This document shows, piece by piece, positions 1-8,791 of a stretch of 21,158 nt of DNA. The notes beneath the pieces were generated by a model. That model ran no database searches, was not told where the DNA came from, and worked only from the letters and a program-made list of their open reading frames with translations. The stretch is from Nanobdellati archaeon (GTDB lineage: Archaea > B1Sed10-29 > JAGVWA01): positions 1 to 21,158 of the forward strand of contig JAGVWA010000011.1 in the NCBI GenBank assembly GCA_018304505.1. The letters run 5' to 3'. Position 1 is the first letter of the stretch. Each line of letters starts with the position of its first letter. The translations under genes and the position numbers were made by a program.

Positions 1-726
1 AGCAGCAGCAAAAAGATTCCAAAGGCGGACATTGAAGCTCTTGAGAACTTTATAAGCAAGCCGCAAAAGAAAACCACCGGTGCGCACGTGCCGACAGGAA
101 TGCCCCTGCTTGACGCTGAATTAGGGGGGGGCTTCATGAGCCCAGGCAGCATACTCGTAAAAGGCGCCCCTGGCACAGGAAAGACCGCGTTCTGCCTAGC
201 GATTTCAGACCAAACACTGAAAGACGGCAAGGAGGTCGTGTTCATCGTGACAAACAAATTCCCAAACGAAATAAAGCAAATGGCGAAAGAACTCGGCTAC
301 AACCTAGACAAGGCACGATTTGTCGACATGTACTCCTGGCTCGTCGGGGAGCGAAAGGGAACAATATCATCATTAGACGCGACAAGCATCCTTGAGTATC
401 TGGAAGACGAACTCGAAAAGGGGAAGCTAGAAACCGTGGTCTTCGACTCGCTGGCATCGCTCCTCTTGTACAACGACGACCGGACCGTACAGCGGTTTCT
501 CGACGCATTCAACGCCATGATCAAAGAGCAAAACGCAATAAGCCTCGTTGTTATTGAAACGGGGGTTGTCGAAAAAAGCACTGAAGAAGTTTTTGACTAC
601 CTGTCAGACAACACAGTGTTACTCGAAGAGGACAAGCTGACCCTGGAAAAAACGAGCCACGCAAAGCCCAAAAAGCGCGCATTCCGCTTCGACGTGTCCG
701 ACAAGGGCTTCCGCATCAAGGACTAG
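1..726 (+). CDS. RAD55/KaiC-like RecA-superfamily ATPase, 5' end outside window
   Basis: The reading frame is open from base 1, so the gene starts before the window; the GTG at 88 is an internal codon in this view. The visible 241 residues carry a RecA/KaiC core. There is a PTGMPLLDAELGGG entry segment, a Walker A P-loop GAPGTGKT (visible residues 55-62) and a Walker B-like hydrophobic strand ending in D (TVVFDSLASLL, around 145). The C-terminus is basic (AKPKKRAFRFDVSDKG). This is the architecture of COG0467 (KaiC/GvpD/RAD55-like) ATPases, which bind and hydrolyse ATP. In archaea they serve varied roles in signalling, recombination or motility, so the role here is not set by sequence. The next gene starts 34 bp downstream with its own TATA box. 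Confidence is high for the family and low for the function. Confidence 0.85.
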   Translation, partial: SSSKKIPKADIEALENFISKPQKKTTGAHVPTGMPLLDAELGGGFMSPGSILVKGAPGTGKTAFCLAISDQTLKDGKEVVFIVTNKFPNEIKQMAKELGYNLDKARFVDMYSWLVGERKGTISSLDATSILEYLEDELEKGKLETVVFDSLASLLLYNDDRTVQRFLDAFNAMIKEQNAISLVVIETGVVEKSTEEVFDYLSDNTVLLEEDKLTLEKTSHAKPKKRAFRFDVSDKGFRIKD

Positions 727-729
727 AAA

Positions 730-740
730 ACCTTAAATTG
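730..740 (+). promoter_or_regulatory. TATA box of coiled-coil gene
   Basis: CCTTAAATT sits about 26 bp before the ATG at 761, the archaeal spacing for a leaderless transcript. No Shine-Dalgarno sequence is visible before that ATG. Confidence 0.6.
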
Positions 741-760
741 AACCAATGCGATACTAAATT

Positions 761-3454
761 ATGCCCGCCACCGTGACCGCAGAACTAACAAAATTAGAGC
801 AAAATCTAAACAACGAAAAAGAGCAGCGGCTGGCAAAAATCCGAAAAGACGCCGAACGCATTAAAACACAACTACAGTCAGACCAGGACCCATTTCTCCG
901 ATTAAGCAATGACTTTCTTGTTCTCATAGAAGAAACCAGCAACATCCGAAACGCAATTCAGGCACAGGCAAGGGTGGAAAAATCCCAAGTACAGGGCCTT
1001 AAAGAGAAAATCAACGTACTGAACGAGAAACTCGACAAAATAAAAACAGAAGAGTCAAACACCGAAAAGGCCCTTACTAAACTCGGTGAGGCGCTCAACC
1101 GACAAATCTCCGCATTGCACAAAAAAGAACAACACGACTTAAGCCACATATCCGGAGCAATTGAAGCCCACGAGATAAAAACCGAACGGGCACAGGACAC
1201 CATCCTGGAATTAAGAGACACCCTAAGCGGGCTGAAACAAAAAACCGAAGGCATGCACACAATAATCGACATCAGCCTATCCCAATTAAACGGGAACCTC
1301 CTTGAAATTGAGCAAAAAATCAAGAATGAAGCGAAGATCGAAAACAAGGACATCAGCACCGTGAACCAGCGCGTCCATGACTTGGTCGAGCAGCTGAACA
1401 GGCTGAAGTCTGAACAGGAAGCCTCAAAGGAATCAGTAGTAAAGCTCATAAGAAACAACCAGGCCACGCTCGACGCACGCCTCACGACAATCGAGGCTGA
1501 AAAAATCGGTGTTGCTGAGGCCAAAAAACTCCTCAACGAAATTCAAGTGGCAAATGAACAAATGCAGCAACGGCTTAAAGAACAGCTCGGAAACCTCAGC
1601 ACAACAATGCGGCAACAGCTAGACTCACAATACAAACAGGCAATGACGCGCATGTCGCGGATACAAAAAACCAACACCCAGCTAAAAAACAAGGTTGGCA
1701 AAAACAGGGCCCTTGAGCAAAGCGATGTTGTCGACCTCAAAAATCACCTGCGCGAACTCGTGCTTGACATCAACAGGCTCAATGAGGCTGAAAAGGACAT
1801 CGAGTCAAGCATCATGAAAACCATTGCAGATCAGCAAGAGAAAAACCAGAAAAAAATCAAAGACATACTTGAAAAAGACCTGGAAGACACAAAAACAATC
1901 TCAGAGGCCAGGAACGCAATTGCCTCGCTCCAAAAAAGCGCCACAGAACAGCAAAATAAATTGTCCCAAATTGCAACTGGTTCAGAAGCTCAGGGCGCAA
2001 AACTCAGAGCGGCAATACAACAGCTTTCAGAAACCGCCGGCCAACTAAAAACCCAGATTGGCGATGAGCGAAGGCTTGAGCAGCAAGACCTCGCCCAGGT
2101 GCTTTCGAAAATCCAGCTTGTGTCAGAACGAATAACACAGCAGCGGGCTGAAACACAAAAACAAATCGCCCAAAGCATTGAACACCACAGGCAGGACTTC
2201 GACACAATCGACATGAACCTTAAAAATCAAACAACTAGCGTAGAAAAAATTTCCGGAATGCTGGCACAGAAAATAAACGCGCTAGAGAACACCCTCACGG
2301 ATGTAAAAACCAGTGCAACAGAAGCCCAGAAAAAAACCATTTCCCAAACAGAAGCACGGCTCAACGAATTGCGGGAGAAGCTTGAAAAATCCGCCTCGTC
2401 AAGCGAGGTCAAAAAAGCAATCGGGGCTCTCAGCGAACAGCTGAAATCAACAGACCTGCGAAACCGTGAAATCGAAAACTCTGCAAAGGAAAAAATAATG
2501 GGCCTGCAGCAGCAGCTTAATCAGGCAACCCAAGCCCTTGTGAAGGTTAAGAAAATCGATGAAATAAAAGAACAGCTCAACAAGCTCCAGGTGGCGAACA
2601 AAATGCTCCGCTCAGAAATCGATGAATCAAACCACTATCTTCTTGATGACATAATCGAACTCTCCGCCCGGGCACAGGAAACCGAAGAGCGCCTAGCCAA
2701 AGACGAAGTAATAGACCACTCTGACCTTCTGTCAATAAGGCACTCTGTCAACGAGCTAAACAAATCGCTGTCAACACTCAAGGGCATAGACAAAACCAAA
2801 CAGATCGGGGAAGACGTAAAGAAAATCGAAAACGTGCTCTCGAAGTTTTCCAAAAAAACACAACCCGCAGAGGCAACAGAATCTCTATCCGAAATAAAAG
2901 AAAAACTCATCGAGCTGAGCGGCAGGAGCGACAAAAAGGACACGGAGCTCGAACAGCGGCTTAACAGCCTGAACAAGACCCTTGAGAAACTCGCAACAGG
3001 CGAACTTGACACATCGGCAAAGCAGACCAGCGAAAAAATCGGCCGGCTCGAAAAGGAACACGAAGGCCTCCGGGAAAACAAACGCCTTATAGAAAAGCTC
3101 CAGCAAAAAACACGGGACCTTGAAGAACAACTGCAGCAAACAAAAGCAGCATCAAAACAGGACCTGCTAAAGCTCGAACAAAAAATAACGTCTATGAAAA
3201 AGGCCACACAGTCAATCAAAGAGACGGCCCAAGAAATTAAAAAACAGGAAGAAAAACGGGAAAAGCAACAGGAACCACCAGCCCCCGTTTCCGAAAAGGA
3301 GATATCACAAGACGACATACAAAAATCTGTGGGCGCGCTAAAGAAGGGCCAGGACATAGACGACATAATCGCTAACCTGAACTCGCTCGGATACTCCAGT
3401 GCACAGGTTCAAACCATACTAGAACAAGCACGCCTCACGTGGATGTACGGCTAG
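761..3454 (+). CDS. Large coiled-coil protein (897 aa)
   Basis: The protein is almost entirely charged, Gln-rich heptad-like sequence from residue 1 to about 840. It has no signal peptide, no membrane segment and no ATPase head, so it is not a complete SMC or Rad50 protein. After a Glu/Lys/Gln-rich stretch and a short Pro-containing linker (QQEPPAPVSEKE), the last ~50 residues form a compact helical end with the pattern DDIIANLNSLGYSSAQVQ. That pattern resembles small three-helix UBA-like or SHOCT-like modules; this is a visual resemblance only. The ATG at 761 is chosen because a TATA box lies 26 bp upstream. It follows a RAD55/KaiC-like ATPase closely on the same strand, so a functional pairing is possible. 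The 3' end overlaps the convergent ABC ATPase gene by 20 bp. The precise role is unknown. Confidence 0.9.
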   Translation: MPATVTAELTKLEQNLNNEKEQRLAKIRKDAERIKTQLQSDQDPFLRLSNDFLVLIEETSNIRNAIQAQARVEKSQVQGLKEKINVLNEKLDKIKTEESNTEKALTKLGEALNRQISALHKKEQHDLSHISGAIEAHEIKTERAQDTILELRDTLSGLKQKTEGMHTIIDISLSQLNGNLLEIEQKIKNEAKIENKDISTVNQRVHDLVEQLNRLKSEQEASKESVVKLIRNNQATLDARLTTIEAEKIGVAEAKKLLNEIQVANEQMQQRLKEQLGNLSTTMRQQLDSQYKQAMTRMSRIQKTNTQLKNKVGKNRALEQSDVVDLKNHLRELVLDINRLNEAEKDIESSIMKTIADQQEKNQKKIKDILEKDLEDTKTISEARNAIASLQKSATEQQNKLSQIATGSEAQGAKLRAAIQQLSETAGQLKTQIGDERRLEQQDLAQVLSKIQLVSERITQQRAETQKQIAQSIEHHRQDFDTIDMNLKNQTTSVEKISGMLAQKINALENTLTDVKTSATEAQKKTISQTEARLNELREKLEKSASSSEVKKAIGALSEQLKSTDLRNREIENSAKEKIMGLQQQLNQATQALVKVKKIDEIKEQLNKLQVANKMLRSEIDESNHYLLDDIIELSARAQETEERLAKDEVIDHSDLLSIRHSVNELNKSLSTLKGIDKTKQIGEDVKKIENVLSKFSKKTQPAEATESLSEIKEKLIELSGRSDKKDTELEQRLNSLNKTLEKLATGELDTSAKQTSEKIGRLEKEHEGLRENKRLIEKLQQKTRDLEEQLQQTKAASKQDLLKLEQKITSMKKATQSIKETAQEIKKQEEKREKQQEPPAPVSEKEISQDDIQKSVGALKKGQDIDDIIANLNSLGYSSAQVQTILEQARLTWMYG

Positions 3455-4175
3455 CGTGAATTCCCCGTGGACGTTTTTTGCGCCCGTGTCCCTTAAGGAT
3501 TTTTTCGTGGTCGTGCTTAGTTATTTTTCCATCCTTAATAAGAAAAACATGATCATCTTTTGTAATGTATTCCGTGTCGTGGGTCACGACAACAAATGTC
3601 ACGCCGTGCTCTTTATTTAAGTTGCGCATGTACGCGAACAGCATGTTCCCTGTTCTGCTATCAAGATTCCCGGTCGGCTCGTCGGCAAGCACCACGACTG
3701 GGTCGTTTATAAGCGCCCGCGCAACGGCAACACGCTGGCGCTCACCCCCGGACAGCTCTGCAGGCCTGTGATTTATCCTGTCAGCCAGGCCAAGTTCCAT
3801 CAGCAGCTTCGCGGCCTTTTGCCGGCTTTCTTCTGTCACGCCTTCTGGATACACCGGAACAAGCACGTTTTCAATAGCGGTCAAAGCAGGCAACAAATTG
3901 AACGACTGAAACACGAATCCAATGCGGTCCCTCCTAAACAACGCCAATTGATAGTCATCAAAATCCGACAGGCGCTTTCCGTCAATGTAAACTTCGCCGC
4001 TGGTTGGGTGCATCAAGGCCCCAAGGATGTCCAGCAACGTGGTTTTTCCGCTTCCCGACGGACCAACGATGAAGGAAAATGCGCCGGGGTCAAGTTTCAT
4101 GCTAACGCCGGCAAGTGCCTCAACCCTTGTTGGGCCCTCGCCATATGTCTTCTTCGCGTTTTTTACTTCAATCAT
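3435..4175 (-). CDS. ABC transporter ATP-binding protein, MacB/LolD type
   Basis: This is the nucleotide-binding subunit of an ABC exporter or lipoprotein-release-like complex of the MacB/LolD (COG1136) family. Motifs in order are Walker A GPSGSGKT (residues 38-45), Q-loop GFVFQSFNLLP (Q90), signature LSGGERQRVAVARAL (141-155), Walker B VVLADEPTGNLDS and the switch histidine in VVVTHD (H199). The last ~25 residues form a His/Arg/Lys-rich tail (GHGRKKRPRG) that the core family does not need. The gene is the last of the operon COG1361 protein - permease - ATPase and is separated from the permease by a 41-bp tandem repeat region. The ATG at 4175 fits the usual family start (MIEVKNAKKTYG). Its end overlaps the convergent coiled-coil gene by 20 bp. 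Confidence 0.95.
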   Translation of the reverse strand: MIEVKNAKKTYGEGPTRVEALAGVSMKLDPGAFSFIVGPSGSGKTTLLDILGALMHPTSGEVYIDGKRLSDFDDYQLALFRRDRIGFVFQSFNLLPALTAIENVLVPVYPEGVTEESRQKAAKLLMELGLADRINHRPAELSGGERQRVAVARALINDPVVVLADEPTGNLDSRTGNMLFAYMRNLNKEHGVTFVVVTHDTEYITKDDHVFLIKDGKITKHDHEKILKGHGRKKRPRGIHASRTST

Positions 4176-4183
4176 TTCACATC

Positions 4184-4277
4184 ACATTTCATTTATTTCA
4201 CATCATATCTCATTTATTTCACTCACATTTCATTTATTTCACATCATATCTCATTTATTTCACTCACATTTCATTTC
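4184..4277. repeat. 41-bp tandem repeat between permease and ATPase genes
   Basis: Two exact 41-bp units (4184-4224 and 4225-4265) are followed by a partial third (from 4266). Each unit is itself built from two similar ~20-bp halves starting CATTTATTTCA. On the coding (minus) strand it is a run of ATGA, GTGA and AATAAATGA motifs filling the gap between the permease stop (4281) and the ATPase ATG (4175). A length of 41 is not a multiple of 3, so it is not a coding repeat. Confidence 0.85.
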
Positions 4278-4280
4278 AAG

Positions 4281-5450
4281 TTACTCATAATGTATCGCCT
4301 CTACTGGATCCATTTTTGCTGCGCGGTGTGCTGGATAGTACCCCCCAAACACGCCAAGGCCAATAGACAAAACAAACGCCAATAAAACCAAATCCGATGT
4401 AACCAAACCCGGAAAACCCAAAAACGAACCCAAAAGCACAACAATTATCGAACCAACTATGATTCCAATAATACCACCAATGACGCTCATAAACATCGAC
4501 TCAAACAACACCAGCTTCTGAATGTCCTTAGCCGTCCAACCAAGGGCCTTCAGGATTCCGAATTCCTTGGTTCTCTCAATAACGCTCATCAACATCGTGT
4601 TTAGGATACCAATAGCTCCAACCAAGATCGCGATCATCGAAACCGTAAAAAAGAATGCATCCAACGAAGACAAGATGGAGCCAGCCTGCTCGCCAAAACC
4701 GGCCCCCGTATCAGCTTTCAGCTCGTCCTCATACCGAAAGTTAATCTTCGATGCGACTTTTTCCGCGTCATTTGGATCTTTAAGTTCCACATAGAACGAT
4801 GCGGCTTGATCATCTTGAAGGCTCCTGAATTTACGGGCAGGCTCTATCGGAATCATGACTGCACGATCAACAAAATTTGAGCCGGTGCTGTAAATGCCTA
4901 CTACTTTCATGCTGATTCCGTTGATGTCAAGGGTTGTCCCAACATTAATCTTGAACTCTTCAGCTACCGGCTTTCCAACAACAACCGCGTTTTTGTCGTT
5001 GTTGTTCAGAAAACGCCCGCGCGTTATTGGCGGATTATACAACGAGCCCTTGACAAGCTGCGAATTCTTTGCTGGGTCCAAACCGAAAAATGGCAACGCG
5101 CCGCCAAATGGGGCCGCCCGCAACTCATGTGCCTTTCCGCCGAGGCTTGTTATAAAACCGCCGACGCTTGGCGCTACTATGCGCACTTCTGCAAACTTTT
5201 CAATCTCCGCAGCGCGCTTCATGTCAACAATACTGAAAACGTCGTCCACTGCCCCATCTTGCAAAACCACCACGCCTTGTATCTGCGTCAGGATCCCGGT
5301 TATGTTTTCACGCAAACCCGCGGAAATCGAAATCAGGCCCACGACGCCGACAATCGCAATGATAACGCCGATTAAAGCAAGAAGTGTTCTCGATTTTTTT
5401 ATCCACAAGTTCTGGTATGCAAACTTATATACGCCGGTAGTCTCTACCAA
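4281..5450 (-). CDS. ABC transporter permease, MacB/FtsX family
   Basis: This 389-residue protein has MacB/FtsX topology: one N-terminal membrane segment (about residues 20-45, TLLALIGVIIAIVGVVGLIS), a large extracytoplasmic MacB_PCD-like region, and three C-terminal segments. The C-terminal part starts at DAFFFTVSMIAILVGAIGIL and includes the family motif SVIERTKEFGILKALGWT and the end motif AAKMDPVEAIHYE. It pairs with the ATPase downstream. The start is a TTG at 5448-5450, supported by GGTGA at 5457-5461, six bases upstream and overlapping the end of the previous gene; this indicates translational coupling to the COG1361 gene. Substrate is unknown. Such archaeal sets are usually annotated as envelope or protein/lipid exporters. 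Confidence 0.93.
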   Translation of the reverse strand: MVETTGVYKFAYQNLWIKKSRTLLALIGVIIAIVGVVGLISISAGLRENITGILTQIQGVVVLQDGAVDDVFSIVDMKRAAEIEKFAEVRIVAPSVGGFITSLGGKAHELRAAPFGGALPFFGLDPAKNSQLVKGSLYNPPITRGRFLNNNDKNAVVVGKPVAEEFKINVGTTLDINGISMKVVGIYSTGSNFVDRAVMIPIEPARKFRSLQDDQAASFYVELKDPNDAEKVASKINFRYEDELKADTGAGFGEQAGSILSSLDAFFFTVSMIAILVGAIGILNTMLMSVIERTKEFGILKALGWTAKDIQKLVLFESMFMSVIGGIIGIIVGSIIVVLLGSFLGFPGLVTSDLVLLAFVLSIGLGVFGGYYPAHRAAKMDPVEAIHYE

Positions 5451-5451
5451 A

Positions 5452-6942
5452 CTACCTCACCTTTTTCTTGGATTCATCCATTTTCCGTTTCCTACGATAT
5501 ATATAGTAAGAAATGGCCACAGCTAACGCCAAGAAGGCGATCACGCCGAGGTTATTATTAGCCGCATGAACATAAACCGCCGCCTTAACCGTCTTTGAGT
5601 AGGCGTTTCCATTGTTGTCTTCATATCCAACTAGAACCGAAAACTCATTGTCGCCGAGCTTCGTCGTAGTCAGGTCGAAAATCGCCGTGTCTGTATCATC
5701 AGCATCAATTGTCCCCATGAATGATTCCCTGATCCCGATAACTTTCTCTTCTAAAAGCGTTGCTCTTACTGATCGCGCACTTCCTGTCCCAATGTTTTCT
5801 AATTGTATGGAAACACTAAACGGCTTTCCAGATATTACCTGCTCAACGTCGGTTGTTACTCCTGCCCCTCGCAGATCTGGAATTCCGTCCACAACAAGTG
5901 CTGCTGCTTCGCGCTGCGATTTTTCCGCAGCATCAATGATGATTGTCATTGGGTAGATACCACTGGCGAGCGCCCTGTCGGCGCGCACAGAAAACGTTAC
6001 CTGTCGCGACTCTCCTGGACGCAGGTTCCCGAGGTATAACGAGTTATCAGCAATGGATAATGAAATATTCGTTAGCAGCGAAACCTTAACATCAGAGAAG
6101 GTTGCCTGGCCCCGATTTGTCACAATAAAGCCCACGTCTGCTTGTTTTCCGGGTTCAATGCTGGTAACGACATCTGAGACATCCAGCTCTGCCCGCGAAG
6201 CAACCTGCAAAACAAATGACTTGTTCACTTGCTGCCCATCATAATCAACTGAAACAACCGCTGGATACGCCCCAGGATCGGCAAACGGCGTTACCTCACC
6301 GTCAATGACAACCATAGCTGCTGAACCCGCCCCTATGATAGCCGTCCGTTTCGGCATGCTGGTAAGCACATTGATGTACGGCGCATTTAAAATCAGGTCT
6401 GTCATTACGTTCGCCGCCGGAAAACCACCATTGTTCAACAGTGTGACGTTTATAGTGAATAAATCGCCCACGGATATGCTGGGCGTCATTATAATAGCGT
6501 CAATTTCGACACGCGGGGAGCTCTCGACGCTCATGGAAACATAACGCGTTGATACCACATTGATACCCTTGTTGGTTTCCGTAAAATAAAACGTCACTGG
6601 AACTGAATAAATCCCGGGGTCGACGTTTTCCACATTGAACCTAAAATACAGTGTGTACTGGTCATTTGGATTGATCTCCAACAACTCCACCGTGTCCTTG
6701 ACCGCAACAAATCCATCTGGGAAACTCGCCACGGCCTTTACGTTGGTGTATTTCGCATTGCCGTGGTTGATTACGTCGACCTGAAGCGTTGCGCCGGCCG
6801 TGTCGGGCTCTATTTCTGCGGGGAACGTCCTAGAATTTGAAATGCTCAGGGCGCTGCTGGCCGGATAATAGGTAGAGGCGTTCTGCGCAATCACTGACGC
6901 CAAAAGAAACACCAATACAAAAAGCACCTTATAATTTGACAT
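5452..6942 (-). CDS. COG1361-type secreted surface protein with NEW3/CARDB-like repeats
   Basis: The product has 496 residues from the ATG at 6942. That start is preferred over an upstream in-frame ATG at 7005 because a TATA box lies 25 bp before it and the product then begins with a clean signal peptide (MSNYKVLFVLVFLLASVIAQ). Four or more immunoglobulin-like repeats show the hallmark N-x-G ... V pattern: INHGNAKYTNVKAV, LNNGGFPAANV, VTNRGQATFSDVKV and LENIGTGSARSVRA. A C-terminal membrane anchor (LGVIAFLALAVAISYYIY) is followed by a basic tail (RRKRKMDESKKKVR). This is the S-layer-domain-like COG1361 architecture, commonly first in an operon with a MacB-type permease and ATPase, exactly as here. 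The protein is probably displayed outside the cell and may act as an adaptor or substrate-binding partner of the exporter (inference). Confidence 0.9.
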   Translation of the reverse strand: MSNYKVLFVLVFLLASVIAQNASTYYPASSALSISNSRTFPAEIEPDTAGATLQVDVINHGNAKYTNVKAVASFPDGFVAVKDTVELLEINPNDQYTLYFRFNVENVDPGIYSVPVTFYFTETNKGINVVSTRYVSMSVESSPRVEIDAIIMTPSISVGDLFTINVTLLNNGGFPAANVMTDLILNAPYINVLTSMPKRTAIIGAGSAAMVVIDGEVTPFADPGAYPAVVSVDYDGQQVNKSFVLQVASRAELDVSDVVTSIEPGKQADVGFIVTNRGQATFSDVKVSLLTNISLSIADNSLYLGNLRPGESRQVTFSVRADRALASGIYPMTIIIDAAEKSQREAAALVVDGIPDLRGAGVTTDVEQVISGKPFSVSIQLENIGTGSARSVRATLLEEKVIGIRESFMGTIDADDTDTAIFDLTTTKLGDNEFSVLVGYEDNNGNAYSKTVKAAVYVHAANNNLGVIAFLALAVAISYYIYRRKRKMDESKKKVR

Positions 6943-6960
6943 GATAAAACAAATAAGACA

Positions 6961-6975
6961 GGATTTAAATAACTT
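6961..6975 (-). promoter_or_regulatory. TATA box for the COG1361-permease-ATPase operon
   Basis: On the minus strand TTATTTAAATCC lies about 25 bp before the ATG at 6942. It shares a 78-bp divergent promoter region with the gene starting at 7021. Confidence 0.65.
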
Positions 6976-6987
6976 GCCCACTAAGAA

Positions 6988-6998
6988 GTTTTTTATAC
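6988..6998 (+). promoter_or_regulatory. TATA box for the gene at 7021
   Basis: TTTTTTATAC is centred about 26 bp before the ATG at 7021, supporting that ATG over the in-frame TTG at 7009. Confidence 0.6.
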
Positions 6999-7020
6999 GC
7001 GACAAGCGTTGTTAGGCTGC

Positions 7021-8568
7021 ATGAAAAAAGCGGTATTACTCCTCATGGCTCTGTTGCTCGCCACGGGCTTCGCCCAGGCCAAGATAGTTTCGCCAAAAAG
7101 CGGCTCAACATTCCACGTTGGTGAAGAGATCAGGCTCATCGGCTTTGTCGGTTCAAACACCTCGTGCTCCGGAACAAGTTACCTGAGTGTCAATGACCAG
7201 CTCGTAACGCAGACAACACGGCGCTTCTATGCTGGCGAAATCATGTCGCTTGAAGGCCTTTTTGGAAACAACTCACTTCCAAACTCGGCGGGAAACAAAA
7301 ACCTTAAAATCTACTCAGACTGTTTCCTGGGCCTCAACATAGCTTACACCGTGGAAAATAACCTCGACATAATTTATTCCTTGAACAGGCAACAGGCGAT
7401 GCTAAACGACGAGATCGCCATCAGCGCTTACGCCTTTACTGACACGCAGCTCTGGAGCATAACGAAAATCCAGTCTGGCAAGACAGAATACATCGACAAC
7501 GCGGTTTTCAGTTTCAGCTCTGCCGGTGAAAAAACCATCTCCTTGAGCGCACAGGACCAGTATGGAAACAAAAACAACCTAACTCTCATTATTGACATTT
7601 TCGATGAACTGGCTCTCGATGTCAACCCTGGCAAGACAACAGCAGAGCCGCTCGAGATCATTCCAATAAGCTTAACCGCTAAAGACTCCTTTGGGCAACC
7701 CAGGGTGACGAACATAACCATTGCCGGCTTCGGCACCACCACTACCAGGGAAATAAACGGCGAACAGACAATCGATATAATTGCGCCCCAAATAACGGCG
7801 CCCGGAAACTACACAATAACAGTGAAAGCCGACTCGAACGGAAATACGGCAGAAAAAACAATTAGCGTCCTCGTCAAGGCCATTACCTCTCTCGTCGTCC
7901 TGTCCACGAACAAATACCAGTTTTCGCCTAATGAAAAACTAGAGGCCACGGTTACTGCACTAGACCAATCAGGCGGTCCTGTAAACGGAAACGCGATCTT
8001 GGAAATCAAAACCGATGCGGGAACGGCCCTCTACTCAAAAGAAGTCGCCAGCGGCGCGACAGAGCAAATCATCCTAACGAACTACTTTCCAGCTGGCACA
8101 CTAACGGTTTTCGCAACGCTCGGCCAGAAACAGGCGCAGCGGCAGGTATATCTGAATCAGGAAGCTGCAGTTGATGGCTCAGCAGAAGTTACTGCAACTG
8201 GTGTGCTCGAAACCACAGTAACAAACACAGGGAACATTCAGGTTGACAGCACCGTCATACAGGTATGCGATGATGAGCAGTGCCGTGAGACGACAATCAC
8301 TGGCTTAACGCCAACTGATTCTGAAAGGCGCGTGTTCACAAATGTTAAAGGAACCCCAACGATAACGGTGACGCATGACGGCGAAAGTGCAAACATTCCC
8401 GTAAAAACACAGGCCGTGTCGGCATTCTCTCCAACCGGCCTGGCAACCGGCGCAATGGCAGTGAAGGACAACTACGTCATGATCCTGACGATCCTCGTGG
8501 TTCTTTTGGCCATTGTTTACGCAAGACGATGGCGCATGGGTGGCCAGATGAACCCATTCAGGCGATAA
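7021..8568 (+). CDS. Secreted, C-terminally membrane-anchored Ig-fold protein
   Basis: The product has 515 residues from the ATG at 7021 (MKKAVLLLMALLLATGFAQA, a clear signal peptide). The start is chosen from the TATA box 26 bp upstream. The ectodomain is beta-rich and appears to hold several Ig-like domains. One stretch (STNKYQFSPNEKLEATVTA...GGPVNGNA) has the look of an alpha-macroglobulin MG-like or bacterial Ig-like domain. Cysteines are few: a pair near the N-terminus (TSCSGT and SDCF) and one near residue 420 (VCDDEQCRE). A C-terminal segment (YVMILTILVVLLAIVYA) and a short basic tail (RRWRMGGQMNPFRR) anchor it. It is divergent to the COG1361 operon with a shared promoter region, suggesting a common envelope role. 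No specific family assigned. Confidence 0.88.
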   Translation: MKKAVLLLMALLLATGFAQAKIVSPKSGSTFHVGEEIRLIGFVGSNTSCSGTSYLSVNDQLVTQTTRRFYAGEIMSLEGLFGNNSLPNSAGNKNLKIYSDCFLGLNIAYTVENNLDIIYSLNRQQAMLNDEIAISAYAFTDTQLWSITKIQSGKTEYIDNAVFSFSSAGEKTISLSAQDQYGNKNNLTLIIDIFDELALDVNPGKTTAEPLEIIPISLTAKDSFGQPRVTNITIAGFGTTTTREINGEQTIDIIAPQITAPGNYTITVKADSNGNTAEKTISVLVKAITSLVVLSTNKYQFSPNEKLEATVTALDQSGGPVNGNAILEIKTDAGTALYSKEVASGATEQIILTNYFPAGTLTVFATLGQKQAQRQVYLNQEAAVDGSAEVTATGVLETTVTNTGNIQVDSTVIQVCDDEQCRETTITGLTPTDSERRVFTNVKGTPTITVTHDGESANIPVKTQAVSAFSPTGLATGAMAVKDNYVMILTILVVLLAIVYARRWRMGGQMNPFRR

Positions 8569-8675
8569 CCTGCCCAAGAGATACGGTGCTTGTCAGTCCG
8601 CCTATCAATCTTCATTCAAAAAGTCAGGTACTCAAAATCTTCATCATCCAAGCACATTTATTATTGCGTGAGATA

Positions 8676-8685
8676 CTTTTATAAA
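8676..8685 (+). promoter_or_regulatory. TATA box of tRNA-iMet
   Basis: CTTTTATAAA is centred about 32 bp before the mature 5' end of the tRNA, consistent with a short 5' leader. Confidence 0.6.
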
Positions 8686-8712
8686 CCCCTCTTTTCAGAA
8701 CCCTTATTGCAT

Positions 8713-8787
8713 AGCGGGGTGGGGCAGCCAGGAGTGCCCGTCGGGCTCATAACCCGAAGGTCAGTAGTTCAAATCTACTCCCCGCTA
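8713..8787 (+). tRNA. Initiator tRNA-Met (CAT)
   Basis: The cloverleaf folds with a perfect acceptor stem AGCGGGG/CCCCGCT, anticodon loop CTCATAA and a T-arm with GTTCAAATC. Two initiator hallmarks are present: an A1-U72 first acceptor pair, and three consecutive G-C pairs in the anticodon stem (GGG...CCC). Discriminator A is at 8787 and CCA is not encoded. There is no intron. A T-rich stretch (TCTTGTTTTG) follows and may terminate transcription. Confidence 0.95.
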
Positions 8788-8791
8788 TCTT

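Noticed and set aside
2635-3366. 243-codon open frame on the minus strand
   Set aside because: Antisense to the coiled-coil gene; Ser/Phe/Cys-rich composition is the complement of its Lys/Glu/Gln codons.
3768-4385. Plus-strand frame of ~205 codons across the 41-bp repeat
   Set aside because: It is antisense to the ABC ATPase with no promoter, and its end is just the translation of the repeat.
7009-7020. TTG at 7009 as the start of the secreted protein
   Set aside because: The TATA spacing and the signal peptide both favour the ATG at 7021.
8760-8787. tRNA 3' end as an attachment site of an integrated element
   Set aside because: No second copy of the tRNA 3' sequence was seen and there is no integrase gene in the window.
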